From positions 136,172,112 through 136,236,111 of the forward strand of contig OZ024823.1 of assembly GCA_964016985.1 (NCBI GenBank): a DNA stretch of 64,000 nt, in the 5' to 3' direction. Position numbers and translations under genes: made by a program. The notes under the pieces are model-generated. The model made no database searches, was not told the origin of the DNA, and saw only the letters and a program-made list of their open reading frames with translations. This DNA is from Anodontia alba (lineage: Eukaryota; Mollusca; Bivalvia; Lucinida; Lucinidae). Positions 33,545-44,202 of this stretch are shown one piece after another. Position 1 is the stretch's first letter, and each line of letters opens with the position of its first letter.

Positions 33545-34023
33545 GAAATGGTTAAATGGCTTATTGAATTCATTTCATGAGAGTCATATAGAGAAACCAG
33601 CATTGTGAGAGTGTTACGTGTGGTAGTTGAAATGTGAGCTGCGACAAGAGAAAAGATCTGCTATGGCATCTATATGACCAGCAAAAGTTCAGGCGAGCCT
33701 GCGCATCTACCCAGCCTAGCCAGAACCTATATATGTTGATAGCTCTCAGCCAAATGACAAGACGTGGCCTTGTTAAGGGGCCGTGCATGCACACTAAAAG
33801 ACGAGACGACGGGAAGTTGGAAGAACCTTTTTCTTGCGACAAGGCGTATGTATTTTATTTATTTATTATTATTATTTATTATTATTATTATTATTATTTA
33901 CATTTTTTTGCATATTTTGATGTGCAACTCGCATAGATTGATACGTTCAACCAGCCACACGAGAATTTAGCTCTGAAAACATAGTCAGGCTAGACAGAAA
34001 CTAGGGCAAGAAACATTTAAGTA
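33545..34023. other. Unassigned, with B-like fragment and TTA tract
   Basis: 33,690-33,725 (GCGAGCCTGCGCATCTACCC) resembles B. TTGCGACAAGGC near 33,834 is the only other structure before an ATT/TTA run at 33,852-33,900. Confidence 0.4.
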
Positions 34024-34027
34024 TCAC

Positions 34028-34092
34028 TTATGGCAAGCCGTTTTACCATTTATTCTATAAATCAGATATCTGATTTAATATATCAGATATCT

Positions 34093-34178
<86 letters not shown>

Positions 34179-35147
34179 TATCTTCTATAAATTAGATATC
34201 TTATATGTCAATTAAGATATTTTATATGCTTTGTAAGATATCTGATATGCTATATAAGATATCTTAATTGGCATATAAGATATCTGCCATGCTATATAGG
34301 ACATCTGATATGCTATATAAGATATTTTACTAAAGAAGGTATCTCATTTATTCAATTAAATAAGAAATCTCATTTAATACATCAGATACCTTATTTAGTA
34401 TATCAGATATCTATATTAATATATTAGATATCTTATTTAACAAATAAGATATCATATGTAGTAAATAAGATATCTTATATGTGGAATTAAATAAGATATC
34501 TAATATGATATATCAGATATCTTATACTGGATATAAGATATCTTATATAGGATATAATATATCTGGTTTAATATATCAGATATATTATATCATATATTAG
34601 ATATCTAATATATTATATCAGATATCTTATATAAAATAGATATCTTATATGTCAATAAGATATTTACTATGCTATATAAGATATCTGAATTGACATAAAA
34701 GATATCTAATATGCTATATAAGATATCTGATATGCTATATAATATATCGCATATAGGATATAAGATATCTTATTTACTAAAGAAGATATCTCATTTATTA
34801 ATCAAATAAGATATCTCATTTAGCATATCAAATATTTTATTTAGTATATTAGATATCTGTATTAATATATAAAAATATCTTATTTTCCAAATAAGATATC
34901 GTATATGGTAAATTAGATATCTTATATGCGGAATTTAATATCTCATATATCAGATATCTTATATAGGATATATCTAATATAGGATATACGATATCTGATA
35001 TAGATATCTAATATAGGATATAAGATATCTGAATTAGTATATCAGATATCTTATATCCTATATTAGAAATCTTATATCCTATAAAAGATATCTGATATAA
35101 TATATAAGATATCTTTTTGCTCAATAAAATAAAACAGCTTGCCATAA
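34028..35147. mobile_element. 1.12-kb GATATC-word element with TIRs and TSD
   Basis: Terminal inverted repeats TTATGGCAAGCCGTTTTA (34,028-34,045) and the complement of TAAAACAGCTTGCCATAA (35,130-35,147), 17 of 18 matching. Both ends are flanked by TCAC (34,024-34,027 and 35,148-35,151), consistent with a 4-bp target duplication. The whole interior is made of AGATATCT / GATATCTTATAT words, a pure AT run (34,097-34,173), and at least one higher-order duplication of about 447 bp (ACTAAAGAAG at 34,329 and 34,776). No coding capacity. The family is not recognised. Confidence 0.85.
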
Positions 35148-35157
35148 TCACTCTCTA

Positions 35158-35257
35158 TGCTAATTCAGCAGACGACCAAATAAACATATTTTTTCTTACT
35201 TTTCACAAAAAGTTTCAAAATTTCGTTTGCTGCAAATTTTACCCAGTGTGCTAAGCC
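35158..35257. mobile_element. Family G element, copy G6, hairpin lost
   Basis: Both outer G ends are present (AATTCAGCAGACGACC; AAATTTTACCCAGTGTGC inverted), but the octamer hairpin between them is gone. It sits 7 bases after the GATATC element's TSD. Confidence 0.65.
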
Positions 35258-35259
35258 CC

Positions 35260-36050
35260 AGACATCGACTAAGCTCAAAAACGCGTACACTTTTTTCTCG
35301 TTTGTCCGTTTGAAAGCATTTTACTTTGAAATATATTTATGTTAGTCTCAATACGCTAATGAGTTATGAAAATGTACTAGAATTTAAAAGAGAAAATGGA
35401 GGATCGAACTCTTCTATATAGGATCTGTTTTTAAACGTAAAAACAAATACTTCGAGCCTGGAGCAAGCGTATATCTTTCATGTTAGACAGCCAAATAAAA
35501 GATTATTGAAGTGAACCTGCCATTAGATGAGATTAGATGAGTTTTATTATTTTTATAGCTACAGATGCTAGCTTCTCTTAAACCGTTTCAATTAACCAAA
35601 CCACCGGTTTGCCATAACAATGTTAATCAAACTGTTCAAGATGCTTCTGAGGTAGGCTAAATGAAACAAGTGAGCAAAACTATACCTTACGTCATTTGGG
35701 AACATAAAGCCGATATCGCCCGCTATGTCCAGTATCTCTTATCGTTCACTTACGTTTTCTAACAGCACATCTAGAGAATCCAAAAAAATCTGTAGGCGAT
35801 CAGAGAAAGACCCAATCCTCCTTGAGTTGATGCTAATAAAGGCTGATAATTATCTGGGTTCTTCCCAGATGTAATAAGCTACCTTTTGCTGGCTCAATGC
35901 TCAAATGAAGATAAAGAGCTATTTTGATAATTTGTACAGGTAAAATGCGCCAACTGCCAGACATATCACTCAGCCTATTGATACTGCTATCTTCTCCAAC
36001 TTACCTGTAGGAGAGTTGTTCACTTACTTCGAACTGGTTTTGACCGTTCT
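35260..36050. other. Unassigned stretch
   Basis: A short direct repeat ATTAGATGAG (35,523) is visible; nothing else is recognised. Confidence 0.35.
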
Positions 36051-36054
36051 ATCT

Positions 36055-36338
36055 CATCACGAAAACTTGCCTATATAATTTTGACCCCCTTAAACCCCAC
36101 TTATATATAGTAAAACTGAGGTTTACTGGGGTATACATTATTTTTTCTTATTTCTGCTCAAAAAACATAGATTGTGGGTACGCGTTAGAACCGCCTCGTC
36201 GAGGCGGTTCTAACGCGTACCCACAATCTATGTTTTGAGGAGAAATTTGAAAAATATTACAATTTTTTATCCCTGAAAATTTTCATTTTTTTGGTGGTAA
36301 AATCTTCAGTATATTCGTATAGGCATGTTTTCGTAATG
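36055..36338 (+). mobile_element. Family A MITE, copy A11, with a paired core change
   Basis: CATCACGAAAACTTGCC to GGCATGTTTTCGTAATG. The core reads TACGCGTTAGAACC and GGTTCTAACGCGTA where other copies have TACTCG and CGAGTA: the same base pair is changed in both arms, so pairing is kept. Confidence 0.95.
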
Positions 36339-36436
36339 TTCTATCTTAAGGGGACCTCATAGATTTAGCGGCTTTGTTTACAAATAATAAATATTATGTG
36401 ACTTTACGTTTCCTTTTCTGTACACCAATTTACTTT

Positions 36437-36585
36437 TGAAAGGGGGGTCTGCTCTAAAAGAATTCTTTCCTTCTAGAGTATACTCCTTCTTGGGAGTACA
36501 GTTCTGTCTCTCTAGAGTATACCCCTTCTTGGGAGTACATTCGTTCCTTTTAGAACAGACCCCTTTGCTGAAAGGAAGCGAAAAC
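36437..36585. mobile_element. Family H element, copy 4, with duplicated core
   Basis: GAAAGGGGGGTCTGCTCTAA and AGAACAGACCCCTTTGCTGA form the outer arms. The core CTAGAGTATACTCCTTCTTG is duplicated (36,474 and 36,513). Confidence 0.75.
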
Positions 36586-36659
36586 AATTTTGAAAGAGTC
36601 TGCTCTGAGAGTATATTCTTTCCCCTTAATGGTAAAACGGTAAGATTCTAAAACATTCT

Positions 36660-37710
36660 TCGGTGTATGATATTCAACAATTCGTATCGGTTTTGTTTTC
36701 TGTAAAATTCAGAGCACTTGGTGCAGCAAAGAGAACTTTATATGTATATGTGTGTAGTCGTTGTGTTTTTATCTAAAGTTTCAAAAATATATCTCTATGA
36801 CCTTACTTAAAAAGAAATTACATCCTACAGGTAGCCGCAATTGAATATTAATGAAACTCGTGTTTGTTTTGATGTTTGAACAAAACGCGCGCGTGCGTTC
36901 GTGCGTGCGTGTGCGTGTCTTTTTTATTATTATTATTTGCATCACAAATATTTATTGTGTACGTTTTGCACTTTTATTTCTGAGGTCAGTTAATGGTACG
37001 TGGGCTAAACTGTTGGGTACATTATCACACGTCATAGCTAGATGGATAAGTAAACTATTTTAACCAAACGTTTTGATTTTGTTTTCAATTGCTGCACCAA
37101 ATGATATATTGTGAATACTCGTCAGAGGTGTCTCGCTTCGTTTCCTTGAAGGTGGATGTAATTCGTGTTTTCTTGACATGACAAACACATCTACTAGACA
37201 TGTTATTATTCTAACTCTTGATAGAGATTTAATTGGACCAAATTGCATTTACACTGGCTAAAACATGCTAATTCCAGAAAAGCAATTTTCGTCTTTCAGA
37301 GATCTTGCTTAGTAATGGTGTTTTTGCAGCTGCAAGAAACTATCATTTAAGTTATTACTAGCTACAGTCTTAGACAAAATGACTGTAAAAAAATACTGGC
37401 GTAATGCAGGTTTGATAAATATGTCAGTAAAAACGTCTGGAAGCATTTCAACAGAGATATACAAAGGGGACTTATGCCAAGAGTTATGAGGAATTGTTTC
37501 TTACGCATCTGATTATCAGTTTGGCAGCATCAAGAGACAAAAAATGAACCAGAGTACATCATTTCCTACTAGATTTCAAGTGCGAGCAGCAACGACTCAG
37601 AAGAGACTGCGCAGCAGTCTGGTAAGTGTCTTTGCAGGGCATCACGTGGATCAGCTGCATGATCAGATGTATGGGCGATAGAACAAAATAAGCATGGGGA
37701 TGCTTAAATG
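36660..37710. other. Unassigned stretch
   Basis: 36,885-36,935 has a GCGTGCGT-type short repeat. The 37,060-37,248 minus frame has no motif. No gene recognised. Confidence 0.35.
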
Positions 37711-37715
37711 CAACA

Positions 37716-37993
37716 CATTACGATAACATGCCTATTCAAATATACTGAAAATTTTACCATCAAAATATGAAAAAATTTCAGACAAAAAAAATCTATAATT
37801 TATTCATAATTCTTCTCAAAACATAGATTATGGGTACTCGTTAGAACCGCCTCGATGAGGCGGTTCTAACGAATACCCACAATCTATGTTTTGAGCAGAA
37901 ATTAGAAAAAATGTTTACCCCTGTAAACCACAGTTTTACTATATAAAAGTGGAGTTTAAGGGGGTCAAAACTACATAGGCGTGTTTTCGTGAT
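37716..37993 (-). mobile_element. Family A MITE, copy A12
   Basis: CATTACGATAACATGCC to GGCGTGTTTTCGTGATA. The core is intact with centre CTCGATGAG. Confidence 0.95.
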
Positions 37994-38089
37994 AAATTCA
38001 GGATCAGCCGTCACAAGGCATCGGATAAGTGCCGAACGATATTATACCACAAAACAGCAATTCATCGAAAACAAACCACTGTGGGCTTA

Positions 38090-38465
38090 AATCTGGTTTT
38101 ATAGGCACCCAACCACGAAATGAAGCATTTGAATTCAAATGAAAAGAACAGACGATATCGAGCTATATTTTTTTGTCTCATCTTTGTTTGAAAACGCAAA
38201 ATGTGCTTCGCAAATTTCACTCTTTAAGCTAATGTCGGCCTTTGCTGATGGACTGATTGTGAAACTGGGCCAGAGTTTGCTAAGTCCACAGTACAACCTA
38301 CCTCCAAACGTACTAATTATGTCTGCAAGTAAGAATTTGGGTTTTCGTTGGGGAAGATGGAAATGGTTGCGTTGCTTGTCGTTGGTTTGTGATATGCTGC
38401 TGTCTGTAGAAAGTTTGTTTTCTCTTTGTATGTCGGTTATGTTCTGTGATTGTGACACACCCTAA
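38090..38465. other. Unresolved segment open on both strands
   Basis: A 107-codon frame on the minus strand and a 108-codon frame on the plus strand cover the same DNA. The minus reading is mixed in composition (GGRLYCGLSKLWPSFTISPS) and is more protein-like than other frames here, but I recognise no domain. It could be a fragment of an ancient transposon gene or chance. Confidence 0.25.
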
Positions 38466-38704
38466 CCATCTCCTTTAGTATTTTACTAAGTTTAAATCTT
38501 ATTATATCGTACATGTTTATCAGTTTATTCATTACTGTGATTTGATCATACACACACAAAAAATCATCTCATGTTTTAAATCAGCAGTATATTTTGGACA
38601 TCATCCGATCTTTTAATCGCCTCTGTAAACACTTTTATCACTCGGACTGTTGCACAGACGTCTAGTACATGTGGGATGCAATTCATTGACTAATGTTGTC
38701 TTAC

Positions 38705-38870
38705 CGTATTTCTCCAGATATTGGGACAGATAGGTTTGTGCAAACATTGAAGACCCTGATCAGACATCGCAAACGCAACGTCTGATCAGGGTGTACAATG
38801 TTTGCCAACCATGCAGTAATTGTAGACACAATAAAATGAAATTGTTCAAAGCTTAGGACAAATAAGGTAA
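38705..38870. mobile_element. Family F element, copy F6
   Basis: TGTGCAAACATTGAAGACCC then TGATCAGACATCGC is mirrored by GCAACGTCTGATCAGGGTG and ACAATGTTTGCC. The arms are over 25 nt. The tail GCTTAGGACAAATAAGGTA is shared with the split F copy at 16,605. Confidence 0.8.
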
Positions 38871-39004
38871 AGAGTTTAAGTTCAGGTATCCTAATATTAA
38901 GGGTAAATACGGGAGTTTATCTCCCTAGATTCATCCGTGTTTATGTCCCTATAGGCCATCATTTCAGGACAATGCACGAAATCATAAGGGCCCTCTGAGG
39001 TGCA

Positions 39005-39220
39005 TATCTCACACATACGAATACGCAAGAGATGTGTTACATATGCGTAAAATTGTACGCATACGTAACAAATTGTTATGTATGCGTACAAATGTACGCA
39101 TATGTAACACATGGCAACGCTAATGTATTACGTTTGCGTACAACTGTACGTATATGTAACATGTGGACAAGTCAGTGTGAAGCGTTCGTATGATAAGTAC
39201 GAACCATACACATATGTAAC
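39005..39220. repeat. Repeat U1: tandem self-complementary GTACGCATA words
   Basis: Four or five units of the form GTTACATATGCGTA-CAA-TGTACGCATACGTAAC, each a hairpin by itself, in a row. A related single unit lies at 40,270-40,335. The 154-codon frame at 39,111-39,575 starts inside this array. Confidence 0.75.
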
Positions 39221-40080
39221 ACTTGTTCATTACATGAAGCAGAGGTCACTATTTCGGGAACGATTATTGTGGCTGATTTGTTTCTTAGTATGCACGTTTT
39301 TATTAGACCCACATCCTACTTACAAAACTAATGTCTTGGCATCTATATCTATGCAGAGCAAACGTTTATGTTCAATGTTATATGTAACGTGTTTTATTAT
39401 ACGTATAAAAATCCAACTGTTCGTGTTTATCTGTATATTAAGCATTCTTAGATATATATTAAGTAAGTATGTGAAGACATTGCAACCACTTGATATGCAT
39501 GGTTTCCCATGTAGAAAACGTCTTAGTTGCGAAAAGCCTACAACTGAAACTTCTAGTTGCAAAAATTATTATTGAAATGTGGTAATGTTCTTTTTATCCC
39601 TTGCAAGGATTTAATATAGGACACTCAAGCAAATTGCAGCTGAAGCTTTTGATGATCAGTGTCCGTGTTTGGTGTAAATGTTGTTACTGGTACACTTTAA
39701 CCGACATTAGGTTTCGTTCTGACAATGGAAATCTGCTGTAAGCGTACACACGCTTGTATGTATGCCGTGTCATGAAAAAAGGCATTAGTAACATGAGAGC
39801 AGTGTAGAACCAGATTAGCTGTCATATTGCTATCTATAACATCTGATCAGGTTTTACATCATTTAGTATGATATGGGACAAAATGAGTGGCAAACAATGC
39901 AGATTTTGATCAATCGCCACGTCCGATCTACACAGTCCAGCTGTATCGAGTTTTCTTTATAATTTTATATGATCACTTTATACCACAAGCTCAGCAAACT
40001 CCGTCGAGCCAAGGTTACTAAAAAGAGCTCATTGGCATTTTCAGTGTTAGAGATCTACCTGTGATGTCTCATTCTGCTGG
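39220..40080. other. Unassigned, with a weak F-like segment
   Basis: 39,840-39,945 has F-like words (ACATCTGATCAGG, GGCAAACAATGCAGATTTTG). No gene motif in the open frame that covers 39,220-39,575. Confidence 0.4.
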
Positions 40081-40086
40081 CCAGTG

Positions 40087-40197
40087 TACCCAGCTAACAT
40101 TCTACGTAAATCTACATCGGGCCGTCATCGGCCCGTCAGCTACCCTGACGGGCCGATGACGGCCCGATATAGATTTACGTAGAATGTTGACTGGGTA
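40087..40197. mobile_element. Family L, whole-element hairpin, copy L1
   Basis: TACCCAGCTAACATTCTACG to CGTAGAATGTTGACTGGGTA. The 111 bp are two arms of about 53 nt with a 5-nt centre (CTACC). The GC-rich inner part is GGCCGTCATCGGCCCGTCAG and its complement. Confidence 0.93.
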
Positions 40198-40254
40198 GTT
40201 TGTGGTATAAAGTAGGATAAGAAGACTGAGTATTATTTGCACACGTGTTAAATT

Positions 40255-40345
40255 CGACACGTGACACACACGTATCTGTTACGTATGCGTACAAGTGTAC
40301 GTATATGTAATACATCTGTTACATATTCGTATGTGTGGCATAATC
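40255..40345. repeat. Repeat U2
   Basis: GTTACGTATGCGTACAAG and GTGTACGTATATGTAAT repeat the U1 hairpin, followed by CTGTTACATATTCGTATG. Confidence 0.65.
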
Positions 40346-40349
40346 ACAC

Positions 40350-40705
40350 TCACAGAGCCCATATACTCACCGGATATATGGAACAGAGAAAGTTTAGTAT
40401 TTCAGATTGATGTATTTTGTAAGGAAACAATATAAGCTCTGGTCTGCATTTTGTGCTTAAGTTACCTACATATGTAAAAGCTTCAAAAACGGGTCTATAT
40501 AATTTTACTACAGTGCACTGTCTTCATTAAAGGACATATGCATGATCATATCTTAGTCACTGAAAATATCTAAAGTAGGAGCTGTCACCTATAAATTTTG
40601 CATGGGTATTAAAGCTTTTTAAAATATTAATAAACTGACTCATTTTAGTGCCCCTGAATTAGTGAAGGTTTTTTGTACTTTATTTGGACGACCTCTAAAG
40701 TATAT
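40350..40705. other. Unassigned stretch
   Basis: Nothing recognised. Confidence 0.35.
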
Positions 40706-40709
40706 AGAG

Positions 40710-40925
40710 CTGACACATCAGAAAACCTACCTTCGTATGTGTGTACCCAGCGAATATTCATCAGCACAGTTGATCAGAATCTTCACTGAGCGTATTTTGA
40801 TAGACGTGGATGCATACTTTCTTCATGCGGACAACAAAGACTCATATCAGACGATGCGGATGCACAGACTGATTTGAGTCGTCGTTGGGCGCACATGTCA
40901 GAAGGAACGTTTCCTCACGGTGCGT
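40710..40925. mobile_element. Family B element, copy B8
   Basis: CATCAGAAAACCTACCTTCG to GAAGGAACGTTTCCTCACGG, with GGGCGCACATGTCAGAAGG near the right end. Confidence 0.8.
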
Positions 40926-41126
40926 TCTATAGGGTAGCACATCGCATTAGGCTTTGCATTGATGTATCTAGACTTGTATGTATAGAAGCAACTTTGTTAA
41001 AGAAAATCAGTGTACCAGATTTAGTGAAACTAATTGATTATCAGACTGATAGTAATGTTGGTAATTTTAATATTCTGTATATCGCCCTAGTTGCGTCATC
41101 ATGAAACATCGCCTAAATCCTCATAT

Positions 41127-41370
41127 GGGCCACGCCGTTTAAAACGTGTCTTCGGGCATATGCGGACAGCCAAGGCCCAGATCAGGCTGCGCATACGCGC
41201 AGTCTGATCTGGGCCTTGGCTGTCCGCTTACAGAATCATTGGCTACTACAGAACATATGCATTGAGAGCAAAGGCCTGGATAATACTTTGAGCATGTGCA
41301 GGATGATCTGAATCTACTCATTTTGCGCATGCTCGAAGGCATTGTTTCGCTTGACGCGGCCCATATATTA
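41127..41370. mobile_element. Family B-like element with extra hairpin, copy B9
   Basis: The left half contains a strong palindrome (41,161-41,225): GCGGACAGCCAAGGCCCAGA and TCTGGGCCTTGGCTGTCCGC around TGCGCATACGCGCA. The right half continues with CATTTTGCGCATGCTCGAAG to GACGCGGCCCATATA. Confidence 0.75.
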
Positions 41371-41552
41371 ATACCACACTATCCTGTTCTAACGATTATA
41401 TTTAAGGGGGTCTGCTGAAGATGACTAGCTCCAATAATTATCAATCTAAGGAATATTCGGCTCTAATGAAGTGTAAAGTTCAAAATTGTAAAGATGCCTT
41501 GGGGCTGTTTGAAAACATAAGTACATCGTTTGTGACCGAGATTGCTGCTAAT

Positions 41553-41829
41553 CATTACGAAAACACGCCTATTCAAATATATAGAAAATTTCACCTCCAA
41601 AAACTGAAAATTTTCAGATAAAAACTCTGATATTTTTTCATATTTCTGCTCAAAACATAGATTGTGGGTACTCGTTAGAACCGCCTCGACGAGGCGGTTC
41701 TAACGAGTACCCACAATCTATGTTTTGAGCAGAAATAACAAAATAATGTATACCCCTGTAAACCCCAGTTTTACTATATAAAAGTGGGGTTTAAGGTGGT
41801 CAAAATAATATAGGTATGTTTTCGTGATG
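41553..41829 (-). mobile_element. Family A MITE, copy A13, perfect core
   Basis: CATTACGAAAACACGCC to GTATGTTTTCGTGATG. Positions 41,642-41,736 form a perfect 95-nt palindrome (47-nt arms, centre A) from ATTTCTGCTCAAAACATAG to its complement. This is the cleanest core in the window and suggests a young copy. Confidence 0.97.
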
Positions 41830-41997
41830 TATCAGATATTTTCAACTCGATGAGTATATTATAGGACCTATGTAAGCAAGCATCGACTCATCAGTATGAA
41901 CACGCTGCCTGAGCAGTCTGATCCGGGCATGTGTATGTAGCGGTCGCTATAGGAAATCTACATATTCAGTTTTATGTTATGAAGTACAATACATATG

Positions 41998-42194
41998 AGC
42001 GACAACGTCAGAAAACGTACCTTCGGACCTATGCGCCCAGAGAAGATTCAGATCAGACTGCACATTCCCACAGTCCGATCAGAATCTTCCATGGGCACAC
42101 GAAAGGAAAAGTTCTTCAATGAGACAACGAAGACTCTGATTAGGCTCGCTGGGCGCACATGTTAGAAGGTACGCTTTCCTAAGTTGCGACTCAT
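41998..42194. mobile_element. Family B element, copy B10
   Basis: GCGACAACGTCAGAAAACGT to AGAAGGTACGCTTTCCTAAG. The middle is shortened and changed (CACGAAAGGAAAAG). Confidence 0.8.
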
Positions 42195-42360
42195 GTGTGC
42201 AGTCTGGACATGAACAACTGACATGCAAGCATAAAGTATGAATATAACGCCGAAACACTTCCTACAATTGTCTTACTGTTGTCCATCCAAGGCGATGCTT
42301 CTGGTGCAGCTTCTTTTAGTATGCCCGCTCTATTGTCATGTGTTGTAACTTTATAGCTCA

Positions 42361-42393
42361 CCCCCCCCCCCCCCACTCCACCCATGCCTCCCC

Positions 42394-42457
<64 letters not shown>
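42361..42457 (-). repeat. C-rich tract and (CA)n microsatellite
   Basis: Poly-C (42,361-42,374), CCCCCC blocks, then about 28 CA units to 42,457. The L2 element begins at its edge. Confidence 0.95.
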
Positions 42458-42460
<3 letters not shown>

Positions 42461-42558
42461 GCATTCTACATAAATCTATAGCGGGCCGTTATCGGCCCGT
42501 CAGGGTAGCTGACGGGCCGATAACGGCCCGCAATAGATTTATGGAGAATGCCAGCTAG
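42455..42558. mobile_element. Family L, copy L2, with paired arm change
   Basis: GCATTCTACATAAATCTATA to the mirrored AATAGATTTATGGAGAATGC. It has GGCCGTTATCGG / CCGATAACGGCC where L1 and L3 have GTCATC / GATGAC, so one pair changed in both arms. Centre GGTAG is the inverse of L1's CTACC. Confidence 0.92.
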
Positions 42559-42759
42559 GCCTTCTCTTCCTTTTGTCTTCGGTACCTCTGAAGAATTGAG
42601 CTCTGTGACTGTGGTCTTTCCATGGTCTATTTCTATTGTACATTAAGCCGCGATTGTCTTATTTAGATATATAAAGTATTTTCCCTAAATGTTCAGACTT
42701 ATTTAATCTTTACAATATTTTTCATAACGGTTCAACCATTTAATTTAACTACCTCTACT

Positions 42760-42960
42760 TTCGGCTAAAACTGCTGCATGAGTAATAAACAGTGTAGTCC
42801 CTGAAAAGACGCCGCTGTGGCACCTGATCCGGCCCTACATTGTTTTCTCAGGCCTGTCTGTTCTATTCCAGGGTAAATACGGATATACATAAGATATCGT
42901 TACATTGGTCTAACAAGTGTTTAACTTCTTGTTCTTGAGCCTAAATTGCTGGATAAGTGG
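42760..42960. mobile_element. Family F element, copy F5
   Basis: AAACAGTGTAGTCCCTGAAAAG, ACGCCGC, CACCTGATCCGG and CTCAGGCCTGTCTGTTC. A second F-like start (AGTGTAGACTCTGATCAGAC) follows at 42,961. Confidence 0.6.
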
Positions 42961-42999
42961 AAGTGTAGACTCTGATCAGACGTTGCGCTCTTCGATCAA

Positions 43000-43700
43000 C
43001 ATTAGACACAGAAATGAACTGGACATCCTGACCGTATATAGTGGGAATTTATCACGGATTCACATAATCTTCGTTCCGGAAGAATTGAAATGGATTGACG
43101 GAATGTCATGCCACACGTTCACTTCTGAGTGGTGTCAGTTAGTAATAAAAATAAAGGAAAGGAAAATTAAAGGAAACAAATATAAGGCACATTTTAGTGT
43201 CATGGTCTCTGTCATAGTATAATAAACCAGCGGTTGCTTGCCACCTTTAACTCCTTCAAACTGTTCCAATAAAAGTGACACAGCTAAGAGTATTATGTCC
43301 TATGATGAATAGATTAAATCATGATATAGCAAAGATTTGAGAATTTTCATTTCCAAACCTCTTCCACTTCATTTCTATCTTTAATAGATATCACTGTGAA
43401 AGGAATTTAATTTCATCTATTTTGTAGATGTCACGCTATGATTTTCCGCGTGATTATCCTTGATACCTTTTCAAACTGAAGATATACTCCAAACCACGAA
43501 GAAAATGTATCTAAATCGGATTAAAAGAAGTTGGATGCTAATTCATGACTACGTGGCTAAATACTTGAGTGGGAATCGCCCCTTACCTTCCCATAATTTG
43601 TCATCTTGAAATTATTGTTACAGGTTGCATAAAAAATGAATATTATGAAGGGTGGCATTAATGAGCCGACGTAGAGAATTATCTGCATTAGCCTCAATGT
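43000..43700. other. Unassigned stretch
   Basis: The plus frame 42,917-43,222 is mixed in composition but starts in the F repeat and has no motif. Nothing else recognised. Confidence 0.35.
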
Positions 43701-43704
43701 AAAC

Positions 43705-43937
43705 TAACATACCTTCTGACATGTGAGCCCAAAGACTAAAATCAGCCTGCGAATCCGCGAATTCTGATCAGAGAGTCTTTGTTGTCCACATGAAGACTCT
43801 ATGCATCTCTGGCTATCCAAAATGCGCCCAGTGAAGATTCTGATCAGACTGCGCGAATGCGCAGGCTGATCTGAATCTTTCGCTGGGCGCACATGCCCGA
43901 TGGTACGTTTTCTGACGTTGCGGCTGATATAACGTTG
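43705..43937. mobile_element. Family B element, copy B11
   Basis: ACATACCTTCTGACATGTG to ATGGTACGTTTTCTGACGTT then GCGGCTGATATAA. The second half is intact (GTGAAGATTCTGATCAGACT, GCGAATGCGCAGGCTGATC). Confidence 0.85.
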
Positions 43938-44059
43938 TAGGTAAGAGACATGGACACGACTACCATATCATACAAATGTGGTATCTTACACTGGTATTTC
44001 ACAAACACTGTTATGGCATTTGTAGAAAATACCCAAGCTTATTTATCAAACGTATTTGA

Positions 44060-44202
44060 ACAGACAGGCCTGAGCAAACAGTGTAGACCAAGAATCATTT
44101 GCTGTCTACCTGCAGATGCTTTAGTTCATTGCCTACCCACAGAGCACCTTGCAAAGACTCTGATCAAACTGCTTGCATGTTTTTGCTTGTTGCACATGTA
44201 AG
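44060..44202. mobile_element. F-like then B-like fragments
   Basis: GACAGGCCTGAGCAAACAGT and TAGACC belong to F. GCCTACCCACAGAGC and AAAGACTCTGATCAAACTGC match the B0/B14 subset. Family A copy A14 starts immediately after. Confidence 0.5.

Noticed and set aside
34028..35147. CRISPR-like array because of regular short repeats
   Set aside because: Repeats are self-complementary, irregularly spaced and lack unique spacers; the setting is eukaryotic and the borders are transposon-like.
39111..39575. 154-codon open frame on the plus strand, the longest in the window
   Set aside because: It starts inside the U1 repeat array, has no recognisable domain, and its composition (many Y, C, L, I) fits AT-rich non-coding DNA.
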